From positions 1-64,000 of the forward strand of contig NZ_BAGD01000020.1 of assembly GCF_000308635.1 (NCBI RefSeq): a stretch of DNA of 64,000 bases, written 5' to 3'. The notes under the pieces are model-generated. The model ran no database searches and had not been told where the DNA came from. It saw only the letters and a list, made by a program, of their open reading frames with translations. Numbering within the stretch: the first letter of the stretch is position 1; each line of letters begins with the position of its first letter. A program made the translations under genes and the position numbers. Origin of the DNA: Nocardia otitidiscaviarum NBRC 14405. GTDB lineage: Bacteria > Actinomycetota > Actinomycetes > Mycobacteriales > Mycobacteriaceae. This document shows positions 41,811-50,816 of this stretch, in pieces.

Positions 41811-42077
41811 ATGTATTGGGAAGTCTGGATTGTGGGCTTGGCTGTGCTGGGTGCGCTCGTCTTCGTCTGGGCGATGCACGGTATCGGCGAGGACTGGCGG
41901 GGGGAGCGTGATCTTCCCCCTTTCGTCCTGCCGTACGTCGAAGGCACTGGCAGCGTGGAGGTTCCGCGCCCACGTCGTCGTGGCGGCGTGCACCGTTGCG
42001 GGCGCGGCAGACATCGCTGCGGCAGCGGGCTCGGGCTTCGTGCGCCGGTGGTGGACGCTGCGATGGGGAACGGGTGA
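41811..42077 (+). CDS. Small single-pass membrane protein
   Basis: An 88-aa protein. The N-terminal hydrophobic helix VWIVGLAVLGALVFVWAM (about 5-22) is followed by a Pro-rich, then basic Arg/Gly-rich tail. I do not recognise a family. ATG 41811 has GAGGAG 8 nt upstream, whereas longer in-frame reading would run through the operator cluster. The stop overlaps the next ATG (TGATG). It is divergent from the XRE regulator and probably controlled with it. Confidence 0.6.
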   Translation: MYWEVWIVGLAVLGALVFVWAMHGIGEDWRGERDLPPFVLPYVEGTGSVEVPRPRRRGGVHRCGRGRHRCGSGLGLRAPVVDAAMGNG

Positions 42078-42397
42078 TGTCCGAGTTCCAGCCGACCATG
42101 GGTGCTGATCGGGCGTATCCCAGCTGGGGCTCCTACCAGCTCGCCCGCCACGTCCTCGGAGCCCATCTCGGTTGCCGAGCGGCCGACTGCCCGCACAAAG
42201 GCCCGGCCGTCGAGGCTCTGATCGCGGCAGTCGACGCGGAATTGGGGGAGGTTCGCGCACTGGTCGAAGACGCGGTGTCCGCCGAACCTGCCGACGGTCC
42301 GCTCGCCCGCCGGTCGGCCGAGTTCGTTTCGCGCTTGGCCGCCGTCATCCGGCCGGTCGATCGCATGTCGACCGCGACGCCCGATTCGGCTCGATGA
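42077..42397 (+). CDS. Small soluble protein of unknown function
   Basis: A 106-aa protein with a SWGSYQLARHVLGAHLGC start, the Cys pair CRAADC and an acidic helical middle (VEALIAAVDAELGEVRALVEDA). No known family assigned. ATG 42077 shares a base with the upstream stop, so it is translationally coupled to the 88-aa membrane protein. It may be an accessory part of the XRE/DUF397 cassette. Confidence 0.6.
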   Translation: MSEFQPTMGADRAYPSWGSYQLARHVLGAHLGCRAADCPHKGPAVEALIAAVDAELGEVRALVEDAVSAEPADGPLARRSAEFVSRLAAVIRPVDRMSTATPDSAR

Positions 42398-42457
42398 CGC
42401 GGTGTGTTCGGTCGAACCGCCCCCACCCGGCCGACGAGGCGACACCGATATGAACTC

Positions 42458-42496
42458 CGGCCAGGGTTGACCCCCGTCTGTGGTCAACCCTGGCCG
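42458..42496. terminator. Bidirectional hairpin between convergent genes
   Basis: Perfect 15-bp inverted repeat (42458-42472 with 42482-42496), 9-nt loop, between the 106-aa gene (+) and aftA (-). Confidence 0.8.
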
Positions 42497-42508
42497 TGGT
42501 GCGAGTCG

Positions 42509-44542
42509 TCAGTGCTCCACGACCACCAGCGTGAAGGGGCCGATATCGGTCACGGTGAAGCGGGGGTCGTCGAACAGGGTCGCCGGGAAGGTCACCTGGT
42601 AGCGCTTCACGTTCGGCTGGTTCGGGTAGACGTCCTTGGCCAGGCGCAGGGTGTAGTTGTCGCCGGACTGGCGGAAGAGGAAAGCGTCGGGGGCGCGCCA
42701 GGGGGCGGTACGGAGGGCTTCGAGCAGTTCCTCGGGGGTTTCCAGGGTGGACCAGCGCTTGATCTCGTCGGCGCGGGCCGGGAAGTCCGCCAGGGGGTTG
42801 GCGTAGTGGGAGGTCAGGGCCTGGAAGCCGAAGTAGGGGTAGATGGACAGGAAGCTCAGGTCGGCGGTGAGCACCACCGTTTCGTCGCGGGGGCGGCCGA
42901 TCTGCTCGCGCAGGGCGGCGTCGATCTCGTCGTAGTAGGAGACCGCCGACGGTGGCCGCTTGTCCGCGCGCACGCCGTCGCCGTCGGTATCGGTGTAGGC
43001 CGTGGTGATCTCCGGTGCGAGAATCTCCGGGATCTGCTGGCCGAAGCCGATCGCGCCCAGCACGGCCACGGCCGCCACCACCGCCCGGAACCGCTCCGGC
43101 TCGTTCAACACCTGGTAGATCGCCCGCGCGCCCTCCACGAAACCGAAGGCTCCCGCCGCCGCCAGCAGCACCATCAGCACCGGCTCCAACCGGAACGACA
43201 GCAGCGTGGTCCCGGCCGCCGTCACCAGCATGGACAGCAGGCACCACAGGTACACGGCCACCACGCCGACCGCCAGCGCCTGCGCCCGCCGCGAACTGCC
43301 CACCCGCAGCACCAGCCAGATCACGCCGATCAGGCAGAGCCCGCCCAGCAGCGAGAATTCGAACATGGGCAGCGGCAGCCGCGCCCCGCCCTCGGGCAGA
43401 TAGTGGAAGGCGGTGCCCGAACTGGGGAACCCCTCGCTGAGCACCCGCAGCAGGAACGGCAGCCACACCACCAGCGCCAGCAACCCCGCGACCGCCCCGA
43501 TCACGATCAGCCGCAAAAGAATCGGCCACAGCAATGGCCAGACCCCGGGCACCTCCCGCTTGGTGCGCCGATGCACCCGCAGCGCGAAATGCCGCTGCCA
43601 CAGCGCGATTCCGGCAGCGGCCACCGCCATCAGACAGACCGCGAAGACGGCGGCGGCGAAATACAGCGTGTAAAACGTGGCCGCCAACCCGAGGAACAGC
43701 CCGGTCCCGAGCACAGCCCCCCAGCCGCCCGCAGTCGCGGAACCCGCAGTCTCAGAACCCGTGCCTGGCGAACCTGTGGCGCGGTACGCCGCAGCCCCGT
43801 ATTCAGCAGGCCGGTGCAGCGCACCCCAGGCCAGCACCAACACCGGCGGCAGCAGCACGACGAGCACCGCGCTGTACGCCTCCGGCGCGGCATACGCCAC
43901 CGTCACCGCCGTCGTGGCGGCGGCAACGGCAATGGCCCAGTCCGCCCGGATCAGCTCGGACCACAGCACGAGCGCCAGCGCCGCCGCCACGGCCAACGCG
44001 ATGATGGCCCACGGCTTGAACGCCTCCCACCCGTCCAGTCCGAACAGATTCGCGAATCGCCCACCGGCCCAGAACCATCCGGCCGGATAGAACGGCGGCA
44101 GATCCACGTAGTTCATATCCCGCAGCGCCGCACTGTCGGTCAACCGCGTCAGATACTGCGTCCGGAACTCCTGATCCACCGACAGTCCGAACAGATACAG
44201 CTTGGTAGCCCCCAGCGGCATCCCCAGCGTCACCGTCACGAACGCCGAAATACCGCCCCACGACAGCACTTTCGCCACCCACGGCCACTTCCGCGCCCGC
44301 ACCAGCCAGATCGCCGCCACCAGCATGGCGACCGCGACCACCTGCCCCACCGTCGTCAGCGCCCGAGTCACATTGGAGGAGTTGAACGCGGGCCACTCCA
44401 CACTCGCGAACGCCACCAGCCCGACCCCGGCCACCACCGCGGCGACCACGGCCGCGAGCACCGCCGCACCGAGCGCACCACCGGCCTGCCGCGCTAGCAG
44501 CCCCCCGCGCCCCCCGGTTCGTTCCGTAGTCGTGTCGTGCAC
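42509..44542 (-). CDS. aftA: Galactan 5-O-arabinofuranosyltransferase AftA
   Basis: GT-C enzyme that primes galactan with the first arabinofuranose residues from decaprenyl-phosphoryl-arabinose. Strongly homologous to Rv3792, with the segments MPLGATKLYLFGLSVDQEFR, LTDSAALRDMNYVDLPPFYP, FKPWAI and VVLTADLSFLSIYPYFGFQ. About 11 TM segments are followed by a soluble C-terminal domain ending LAKDVYPNQPNVKRY. GTG 44542 (GGAGG 4 nt upstream) gives 677 aa; GTG 44578 is an alternative. In mycobacteria it directly precedes the emb genes; here 6 kb of other DNA lies between. Confidence 0.95.
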   Translation of the reverse strand: MHDTTTERTGGRGGLLARQAGGALGAAVLAAVVAAVVAGVGLVAFASVEWPAFNSSNVTRALTTVGQVVAVAMLVAAIWLVRARKWPWVAKVLSWGGISAFVTVTLGMPLGATKLYLFGLSVDQEFRTQYLTRLTDSAALRDMNYVDLPPFYPAGWFWAGGRFANLFGLDGWEAFKPWAIIALAVAAALALVLWSELIRADWAIAVAAATTAVTVAYAAPEAYSAVLVVLLPPVLVLAWGALHRPAEYGAAAYRATGSPGTGSETAGSATAGGWGAVLGTGLFLGLAATFYTLYFAAAVFAVCLMAVAAAGIALWQRHFALRVHRRTKREVPGVWPLLWPILLRLIVIGAVAGLLALVVWLPFLLRVLSEGFPSSGTAFHYLPEGGARLPLPMFEFSLLGGLCLIGVIWLVLRVGSSRRAQALAVGVVAVYLWCLLSMLVTAAGTTLLSFRLEPVLMVLLAAAGAFGFVEGARAIYQVLNEPERFRAVVAAVAVLGAIGFGQQIPEILAPEITTAYTDTDGDGVRADKRPPSAVSYYDEIDAALREQIGRPRDETVVLTADLSFLSIYPYFGFQALTSHYANPLADFPARADEIKRWSTLETPEELLEALRTAPWRAPDAFLFRQSGDNYTLRLAKDVYPNQPNVKRYQVTFPATLFDDPRFTVTDIGPFTLVVVEH

Positions 44543-44763
44543 TCTGCCTCCGGATGCTCGGTCCGTGCCTATGGTCACCGCGCGACAGCCTATCCGCCCG
44601 CCCCGCCTGCCCCGCGTTGCCGCGAACGAGTACCGCTATCCAGCGGCGAAAGCTCGGGCACGTCGATATCTTGCCGGTGCCGACATCCGAGTCGAAGCTG
44701 CCGCTACTAATCCCAGCCGCCGCTACTCGGCGTGCTGTGCGGCAGGCCGGTTTCGAGCGAGCG

Positions 44764-45675
44764 TCAGCCTCCTGTGTCCGGTTGTCGATCGGACGCGCTG
44801 TACTTTCTCCAGGGCGACTTCGCGGAGTTATCGGACTCGTCGAATTCGGTTTCGGAGCCGTGTCCGACGATGATCTCGCCATCCTTCTTCAAGAAGCCCT
44901 GCATCGGCTCGGCACTACTCTCGTTGTACAAATACGTCTTCTCGGTGGCCCATACGTCCAAGCCGATTCCTACCGAGCGCAGGGATTCGGCCGACGTTCG
45001 CGCGGCCGAGCCCGCAGCGGGTGAACACGACATCTGAATCAATTCGGCCGTGGGTTCGCCCCTCACGGCCTGCTTGAAATGTTTGTTGGCGGCGAGGATC
45101 AGCCCGTAGGTCTCTCCGTCGACCAGTGTCGGCACCAACCGGCTCCATTTCGTGAACGGAATCCTCTTCTTGACCTGGACGCCGTACCCTTCACCATAGC
45201 CGTGTGCCATCGCGAAAACGGTATCCTCCCCCCAGGGGGCCGGGGACGTTCTTTCATAGGACCACTTCGGCTTCCGACGCCTTCCCGTCTTTCTGTATTG
45301 GTAGTAATAGTTGCGAACGGATTCGAGTCCATCGTGAGTGAAACTCATCGGCTTCTGCGAATCCCTGAGCTGTGATGGGAAATGCGTTCCGATGACCGAC
45401 CCATGCGGATCCAGGATCGGCAGACTGTGGACTTGGTCGGCCCTGAAGACATGAGGAAGCCCGAGGCCGGTGCTACTTCCGGCGAGGAGTGGCATGTCGG
45501 AGTTTGCTCGGCTGATTGCCCGGCCGTTCTGCACGTCGATGGTGACGAGGTGGTCGGCGACCTTTCGAAGATCGTGGGAGAGTCCGTTCATAGATTTTCG
45601 CACTACTTCGCCAGCGTCGGCGACGGCCGTGCGAATCCGGGCGGTCATGTGCGCCAGTTGCGCGGCGAACTTCAT
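44764..45675 (-). CDS. Putative type VII secretion-linked toxin with caspase-like His/Cys motifs
   Basis: A 303-aa protein with no confident family match. The N-terminal 50 residues are helical (MTARIRTAVADAGEVVRKSM, then LSHDLRKVADHLVTID), as in T7SS substrates. The middle has an aromatic, basic stretch (ESVRNYYYQYRKTGRRRK). VFAMAHGYGEGYG (His158) and AELIQMSCSPAAGS (Cys217) resemble the His-Gly and Cys motifs of caspase-fold peptidases (CHAT/C80 type). ATG 45675 overlaps the stop of the T7SS-associated gene. Three sampled 60-nt stretches are 48-55% GC against about 72% in a sampled stretch of aftA, pointing to transfer. The toxin and protease assignments are inference. Confidence 0.5.
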   Translation of the reverse strand: MKFAAQLAHMTARIRTAVADAGEVVRKSMNGLSHDLRKVADHLVTIDVQNGRAISRANSDMPLLAGSSTGLGLPHVFRADQVHSLPILDPHGSVIGTHFPSQLRDSQKPMSFTHDGLESVRNYYYQYRKTGRRRKPKWSYERTSPAPWGEDTVFAMAHGYGEGYGVQVKKRIPFTKWSRLVPTLVDGETYGLILAANKHFKQAVRGEPTAELIQMSCSPAAGSAARTSAESLRSVGIGLDVWATEKTYLYNESSAEPMQGFLKKDGEIIVGHGSETEFDESDNSAKSPWRKYSASDRQPDTGG

Positions 45676-46196
45676 TCGCGCGGAAGCAAACCGCGGGTCA
45701 GCAGCCGGAACTGTGCCGGACTACCTGGATTGATCAGGATATCGACGCCAGCCGGTACGATATCGGGCAGTACGGTGCCCTGCACCGGCCACCATCGGTC
45801 CGCTTCGACCCGCTGCTTGTGTATCGCAGCGGTGGCGACAGCGACGCAGGCTACTCCGTCCGGAGCCGGTCCCACCAGGGGGTCATCGCTGTCGTCGCAC
45901 CCGATCTCCACCACCGCGTCCCGCAGTGCCGCGATGATCTCGTCGCCTCCGACGTTGTCTCCGTTGCTGATCCGCCGCAGCACGGCATCGACGGGGTCGG
46001 TCGGCAATGTGTCGTCCGTAGGGACGTAGTTCGGATTGGGTTCGAACGGACCGGGAGTGCCGTCCTCGCCGATCAGCCAGCCACCGAGGATCATCTCAGG
46101 CGGTGGCATCACCTCCGGCGTGCTGTCCTGCCAACTGGGATGGGTCAGCACCACCCAGTCGCCCCGGCGAACGGTAGACGAGTTCAGTTCCTCCAT
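45672..46196 (-). CDS. Type VII secretion system-associated protein
   Basis: A 174-aa protein resembling the short actinobacterial proteins annotated as type VII secretion system-associated. The pattern is PPEMILGGWLIGEDGTPGPF, then NPNYVP, a TDPVDAVLRRI segment and a C-terminal GVDILINPGSPAQFRLL. Members sit beside lone WXG/LXG-type toxins or ESX loci, and probably act as substrate-specific partners. ATG 46196 has GGAGGGG about 5 nt upstream. It is coupled to the next gene by an ATGA overlap. No ESX core genes lie in this window. Confidence 0.65.
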   Translation of the reverse strand: MEELNSSTVRRGDWVVLTHPSWQDSTPEVMPPPEMILGGWLIGEDGTPGPFEPNPNYVPTDDTLPTDPVDAVLRRISNGDNVGGDEIIAALRDAVVEIGCDDSDDPLVGPAPDGVACVAVATAAIHKQRVEADRWWPVQGTVLPDIVPAGVDILINPGSPAQFRLLTRGLLPRE

Positions 46197-46379
46197 GTGT
46201 CCCCTCCCAGCGAACAAGCCCGGAATCGACCATGGCACCTCCACGCGCGGCGTGCAACGGGTATTGCACCAATCGCTCGAGTTCGGCCCCCGGAACGAGA
46301 ACTGCCGCATCTCCAGACGAAGATGCGGCAGTCCAGCCACGGCAGGCGGGCGGCGGTCCCACCTGCGCGCCGAAGGCTC

Positions 46380-47141
46380 CTACACCGGCAGCTTGCGGAA
46401 CACCGCGCGCGGGATGTGCCGCAGGATCATCATCACGTAGCGGAAAGTGCCCGGGGCCCAGACGATTTCCTTGCCCTTGGCGGAACCGTTGACCGCGAGC
46501 GCGGCCACCTGCTCCTTGTCCACGGTGAGCGGGGCTTCCTTGACGTGCGCCGACATCCGGGTCCGTACCTGGCCGGGGCGGATGACGGTGACGCGCGGCC
46601 CGTGCGGGCGCAGCGCCTCGCCGAGGCCCAGGTAGAAGCCGTCGAGCCCGGCCTTGGTGGAGCCGTACACGAAGTTGGAGCGGCGCACCCGCTCACCGGC
46701 CACCGACGACATGGCGATGATGCGGCCGTAGCCCTGCGCCTTCATCTTCTCGCCGACCAGCACGCCGACCGAGACGGCGGCGGTGTAGTTGAGTTCGGCG
46801 GCGATGACGGCCTTGCGCTGGTCCTGCCACAGCTCCTCGGCATCGCCGAGCATGCCGAAGGCCACGATGGCGACATCCACGTCGCCATGCGCCCACGCCT
46901 GCTCGATCACCTCGGGGTGGCCGTCCATATCGAGCGCGTCGAAGTCGATGAGCTCGACGTCGGACGCACCCGCGTCCTTCATCTGCGCCACCGCCTGCTC
47001 GCGCAGCGGATCATTGGGCAGCGCCGCGAGGACGATGCGCGCGGGGGCCTTCTTCAGGTACTCCGAGCAGATCGCCAGACCGATCTCGGAGGTACCGCCC
47101 AGCAGCAGAATGGTCTGCGGATTCCCGACCGCATTGATCAC
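46380..47141 (-). CDS. dprE2: Decaprenylphosphoryl-2-keto-ribose reductase DprE2
   Basis: SDR-family NADH-dependent reductase that, with DprE1, epimerises decaprenyl-phosphoryl-ribose to -arabinose. The cofactor motif is [13 protein letters not shown]. The catalytic Ser is in MSSVAGERV and the YxxxK in [12 protein letters not shown]. Length of 253 aa matches Rv3791 (254 aa). Start GTG 47141 overlaps the dprE1 stop (GTGA), so the two subunits are translationally coupled. Confidence 0.95.
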   Translation of the reverse strand: MINAVGNPQTILLLGGTSEIGLAICSEYLKKAPARIVLAALPNDPLREQAVAQMKDAGASDVELIDFDALDMDGHPEVIEQAWAHGDVDVAIVAFGMLGDAEELWQDQRKAVIAAELNYTAAVSVGVLVGEKMKAQGYGRIIAMSSVAGERVRRSNFVYGSTKAGLDGFYLGLGEALRPHGPRVTVIRPGQVRTRMSAHVKEAPLTVDKEQVAALAVNGSAKGKEIVWAPGTFRYVMMILRHIPRAVFRKLPV

Positions 47142-48595
47142 TGAAGCTCCAGCCTTCTCGCCATATCGGACATGAAAACGCCTGTGGGGTCGACGGTTCG
47201 GCGGACCTTGATCCACTCGTCGATCCGGGGGTACATCTTGTGGAAGGTCTCCGCGGTGGTGCGGGAGTCCTTGCCGGTGTAGAGCCGCCCGCCGAATTCC
47301 AGTACCCGCCGGTCGAGGTCGTTGACGAACTCGTTGAGCCCCGCCTTGATCGGGAAGTCCACGCAGATGTTCCAGCCCGGCATGGGGAAGCTCAGCGGGG
47401 CCTGGTTACCCGGACCGAACAGTTTGAAAACGTTCAGGAACGAGTAGAACCCGGAGCGCTGGATGTCGACGATGATGCGCTTGAACTCGTCCACCGACTC
47501 CGGTGGCACCACGAACTGGTACTGCAGGAAGCCGTTCGAGCCGTAACCGCGGTTCCACTCACCCAGCATGTCCAGCGGGTGGTAGAACTGCGTCAGATTC
47601 TGCACCTTGCCCCGGTAGGTACCCGACTTGCGGTACCAGAGCTCGCCGATCGGCGTGAAGGTGTACTTGTTGGCCAGCCCGTTCGGGAACACGTCCGGCA
47701 GCGTGAAGAAGGTCTTGCCGTTGAACTTCAGCGGGTCCTTCTGCAGCTTCTTCGGCAGCTGATCCAGCTTGGCCAGATTGCCGCGCGAGATCGCGGCGCG
47801 ACCCAGCTTCGGCATCGGGCTGATGGCGTCGAACCAGGCCGAGCTGTACTCGTAGCGATCCTCGGACCCGTCGCTGTGGAAGGCGATGGTGTCGTCCAGC
47901 GTCGGCGTGACATCACCGTCGGCAATGAAATAAGCCGTCTCGGTGGGCGTCATCTCGATGGTGGCCCGCAGGATGATGCCGGTCAGACCGCACCCACCGA
48001 CCGTGGCCCAGAACAGCTTCGCGTTCTTCTTGGGCGTGATGTGGTGCACGGTGCCGTCGGCGGTGAGCAGCTCCATGGATCGCACGTGGTTGCCGAAGCT
48101 GCCCGCGCTGTGATGGTTCTTGCCGTGGATATCCGAGCCGATGGCCCCGCCCACGGTGACCTGCCGGGTGCCCGGCAGCACCGGCACCCAGAGGCCGAAC
48201 GGTAGCGCGGCCTTCATGAGCTGATCCAGGTTCACGCCGCCGTCGACATCGACCAGGCGGGTGGCGGCGTCGATCTTGTGGATCTTGTTCAGCGCGGTCA
48301 TGTCGACCACGAGTCCGCCCGCGTTCTGCGCGTTGTCGCCGTACGAACGTCCGAGCCCGCGCGCGATGACGCCGCGGCGCAGATGTGCGGGCTTGGCCTC
48401 GTTGTCCTCCGCGACCATGGCGACCGCCTTGGCGATCACCTCGGGATCGGACGTGGAGAGGACTTCGGATGTTGTCGGTGCGGTGCGACCCCATCCGGTG
48501 AGCTTCCGGGTCTGCGTCGGCAGTGCGTACGCTCCCTCGGAGGCCGAGCTCGTCTCGGCGGCACCGGCGGTGGTGGTCTGAGCTTTCGTGGACAT
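47138..48595 (-). CDS. dprE1: Decaprenylphosphoryl-beta-D-ribose 2'-oxidase DprE1
   Basis: FAD-dependent oxidase, first half of the DPR to DPA epimerisation and the target of benzothiazinones. FAD-binding segments [17 protein letters not shown] and [17 protein letters not shown] are present. The substrate-site motif [10 protein letters not shown] carries Cys411, corresponding to the benzothiazinone-reactive Cys387 of M. tuberculosis. From ATG 48595 the protein is 485 aa, with a 20-residue Ser/Thr/Ala-rich extension relative to the mycobacterial enzyme; ATG 48616 is an alternative. It is divergent from the gtrA-like gene, with about 75 nt between. Confidence 0.96.
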   Translation of the reverse strand: MSTKAQTTTAGAAETSSASEGAYALPTQTRKLTGWGRTAPTTSEVLSTSDPEVIAKAVAMVAEDNEAKPAHLRRGVIARGLGRSYGDNAQNAGGLVVDMTALNKIHKIDAATRLVDVDGGVNLDQLMKAALPFGLWVPVLPGTRQVTVGGAIGSDIHGKNHHSAGSFGNHVRSMELLTADGTVHHITPKKNAKLFWATVGGCGLTGIILRATIEMTPTETAYFIADGDVTPTLDDTIAFHSDGSEDRYEYSSAWFDAISPMPKLGRAAISRGNLAKLDQLPKKLQKDPLKFNGKTFFTLPDVFPNGLANKYTFTPIGELWYRKSGTYRGKVQNLTQFYHPLDMLGEWNRGYGSNGFLQYQFVVPPESVDEFKRIIVDIQRSGFYSFLNVFKLFGPGNQAPLSFPMPGWNICVDFPIKAGLNEFVNDLDRRVLEFGGRLYTGKDSRTTAETFHKMYPRIDEWIKVRRTVDPTGVFMSDMARRLELQ

Positions 48596-48669
48596 CGGGA
48601 TAGAGGCTACAGGCATAACCGCCCATCGGCTGGTGCCGTTACCTGTGCGCGGCATTACCCTTCTGCTCT

Positions 48670-49152
48670 GTGACCGCGGAACCTCACCTGCCCCTGCCGC
48701 CCGAGCTGCCCCTGGTCGACGAGCCGGGCGGTACCGATGTCGATCTGAAGACCCAGATCGTCCGCTTCACGCTGACCGGCGGCTTCTCCGCGGTGGTGGA
48801 CTTCGGGCTGTACGTGCTGCTCATGAGCGTGGTCGGGGTGCCGCGTGATATCGCCAAGGCGGTCAGCTTCATCGCGGGCACCACCACCGCCTACCTGATC
48901 AATCGCCGCTGGACCTTCCAGGCGCCGCCGAGCCGCAAACGCTTCATCGCGGTGGTGGCGCTGTACGCGGTGACCTTCGCGGCGCAGGTCGGCATCAACG
49001 CGCTGCTGAACATCGTGCTGCCGGAGATGAAGGTCGATGTGGCCGGTCACACATTCACCGGTGCCGTGCTGGTGGCGTTCGTGATCGCGCAGGGCACGGC
49101 CACGGTGATCAACTTCATCGTGCAGCGCGCGGTGATCTTCAAGATCCACTGA
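48670..49152 (+). CDS. GtrA-family membrane protein (Rv3789-like)
   Basis: A 160-aa membrane protein with four TM segments typical of GtrA/DPMS flippase-like proteins: [52 protein letters not shown] and a C-terminal helix before FIVQRAVIF. The neighbour of dprE1 in mycobacteria (Rv3789) has been linked to DPA export or to recruitment of arabinan enzymes. GTG 48670 start. It is divergent from dprE1 and probably shares its promoter region. Confidence 0.87.
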   Translation: MTAEPHLPLPPELPLVDEPGGTDVDLKTQIVRFTLTGGFSAVVDFGLYVLLMSVVGVPRDIAKAVSFIAGTTTAYLINRRWTFQAPPSRKRFIAVVALYAVTFAAQVGINALLNIVLPEMKVDVAGHTFTGAVLVAFVIAQGTATVINFIVQRAVIFKIH

Positions 49153-49178
49153 GCTGAGACCACCGAGCCGTGTTCCGA

Positions 49179-49796
49179 TCAGTACTCGACGAGCGCCCGC
49201 GCCTCCTCCTTGGTCCGGAAGTAGTCGCCGCCCTTGGCGCGGACGTTGTCGGTGCCCCACTGGCGGGGTTCGCGGGAGGCGGGCACGAGGTGCGGTATGT
49301 GCTTGCGGCAGTGGATGTACGCCTCCTCGACGTCCACCACCACCCAGCGTTCGATGACGCGCCCGCGCTCGCCCTCGGGTAGTCCGTCGATGTAGCGCCG
49401 CATGAGCGCGTCGTCGACGATGCGGGCGGAGCCGTTGATGTGCAGGCCGATGAGGTCGTGCACGAAGTCGATGAGCAGGATGCCCACGTGCGGGTTCTCG
49501 AGGATGTTGCCGAGGCTGGCCATCACCCCGTTGCCGCGGAATTCGGGGTAGGCGACGGTGTGCTCGTCGATAACGTGGAGGAAGCCGGGCTTGCCCGCCC
49601 GGAAGCTGGTGTCGCACTCGCCGTGCTTGTCGGCGGTGGCGATGAAGGCCATATCCATCCGGCGGATGAAATCGATCATGTGGGTATTGAGCCGGTCCCG
49701 CACTTGATCTTCGTAGAAACGCTCGGCGCGATCCTGTGTCCCGTAGCGTTCCTGTAGTTCGCGTTCGCCATCGCTGCCGCTTCTGATACCGGGCAT
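49179..49796 (-). CDS. Pyridoxamine 5'-phosphate oxidase-fold protein
   Basis: A 205-aa flavin-binding split-barrel (PNPOx-like) protein. Visible segments include MAFIATADKHGECDTSFRAG, VAYPEFRGNGVMASLGNI, VGILLIDF and LHINGSARIVDD, as in predicted flavin- or F420-using PNPOx-family proteins. The C-terminus has CRKHIPHL. ATG 49796 has AGGGGG 6 nt upstream. The substrate is unknown. It converges on the GtrA-family gene, with only 26 nt between stops and no hairpin. Confidence 0.85.
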   Translation of the reverse strand: MPGIRSGSDGERELQERYGTQDRAERFYEDQVRDRLNTHMIDFIRRMDMAFIATADKHGECDTSFRAGKPGFLHVIDEHTVAYPEFRGNGVMASLGNILENPHVGILLIDFVHDLIGLHINGSARIVDDALMRRYIDGLPEGERGRVIERWVVVDVEEAYIHCRKHIPHLVPASREPRQWGTDNVRAKGGDYFRTKEEARALVEY

Positions 49797-50155
49797 TGTG
49801 CGCCCCCTCTGGTAGCTGGAGTCCGGATGGGAGAGGCTCGGCCGCGAACTTCGGCCATCCGAAATGCTATACGGTTTAACTATTTTGGTGTGGCGAATGG
49901 CTGAAACGACGCATTTTCCCTGGTAGGGCTCGCTCGACTGCTGCCGGTCAGACCTTCCCGTGCGAGGGTCCCCCGGGATGCGGGTTCTCACAAGGGTTCG
50001 GAACGGCTTAGCTGCGGGTGTGCTGATCACTCGGCTGGACGTACGTCTGCGAGTTCGGCTGTGCGCGCGAGTATTTCGCAATCCTGAATTGTCCATTTTG
50101 CATAGTTTTGTCCGGGTTGGCCGAGCGTTAGCCCCCCTGGAAAAGGACCGAGAGG
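49797..50155. other. Intergenic region with an AT-rich patch
   Basis: About 360 nt without a supportable gene. An AT-rich stretch around 49863-49892 (CTATACGGTTTAACTATTTT) is unusual for this DNA and probably holds the promoter of the PNPOx-fold gene on the minus strand. It also contains the 3' flank of the Crp-type gene; no hairpin terminator was seen. Confidence 0.5.
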
Positions 50156-50809
50156 TCAGTTTGCTTTGCGTTCCAACGCCATTCGATCCAGCACCGTCAC
50201 CGACCCCCGGCTCAACCGCACCACCCCCGCGTCCTCGAGTTCGCGGAGCACCTTGTTGGCGGTTGCCCGCGTCGTGCCCGCCATGGACGCCAGATCCTCC
50301 TGGGTGAGCCGAATCTGCGGCGCCCGGCCCGGATCGCCGTACACCCGCGCCAGATGCGACAGCCGCCGCAGCACCCGCGTCTCCACCGGCAGGTACAGCG
50401 CCTCCAGCACCGCCGCGGACAGCCTGCGCACCTGCGCGGCCAGCGAGACGGTGAGAAACCGCTCCACCTGCGGATGATCGGTGCGCAGCCGCTCCAGCCG
50501 ATCCCGGCTGAGCGTGAGTGTCTCGGCGTCGGTGACCGCCACGATGGTGGCGGTGCGGCGCGCGTCCGGGCTCAGAATCGCCTGCTCGCCGAACATCTCA
50601 CCCTGGCCGAGAATGGTCAGCGTGGCGGTGTGGCCCAGCGGCGTCGTCACCCGGACGATGAGTTTCCCACTGGTGATCAGGTGCAGGCAGTCCCCGGGAT
50701 CACCCTCGTGACAGACGATGTCGCGCCGCCGGAATTTGCGCGGCGTGCACGCGGCGACCAGCTCCCGTCGTTCCGCGGGGGACAGCCCGTCGAACAGTTC
50801 GAATTCCAT
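50156..50809 (-). CDS. Crp/Fnr-family transcription regulator
   Basis: A 217-aa regulator. The N-terminal cyclic-nucleotide-binding domain (about residues 5-120) has the phosphate-cassette pattern FGEQAILSPDARRTATI, with the Glu and Arg expected for cAMP binding. The C-terminal winged helix (about 150-215) shows TQEDLASMAGTTRATANKVL. ATG 50809. It lies 7 nt downstream of a class III cyclase gene on the same strand, so ligand synthesis and sensing may be co-expressed. Confidence 0.92.
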   Translation of the reverse strand: MEFELFDGLSPAERRELVAACTPRKFRRRDIVCHEGDPGDCLHLITSGKLIVRVTTPLGHTATLTILGQGEMFGEQAILSPDARRTATIVAVTDAETLTLSRDRLERLRTDHPQVERFLTVSLAAQVRRLSAAVLEALYLPVETRVLRRLSHLARVYGDPGRAPQIRLTQEDLASMAGTTRATANKVLRELEDAGVVRLSRGSVTVLDRMALERKAN

Positions 50810-50816
50810 CTCACCC

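Noticed and set aside
41621..42487. Upstream extension of the XRE regulator frame
   Set aside because: It runs through the inverted-repeat cluster and two small + strand genes; the HTH begins at ATG 41620 with a good ribosome-binding site.
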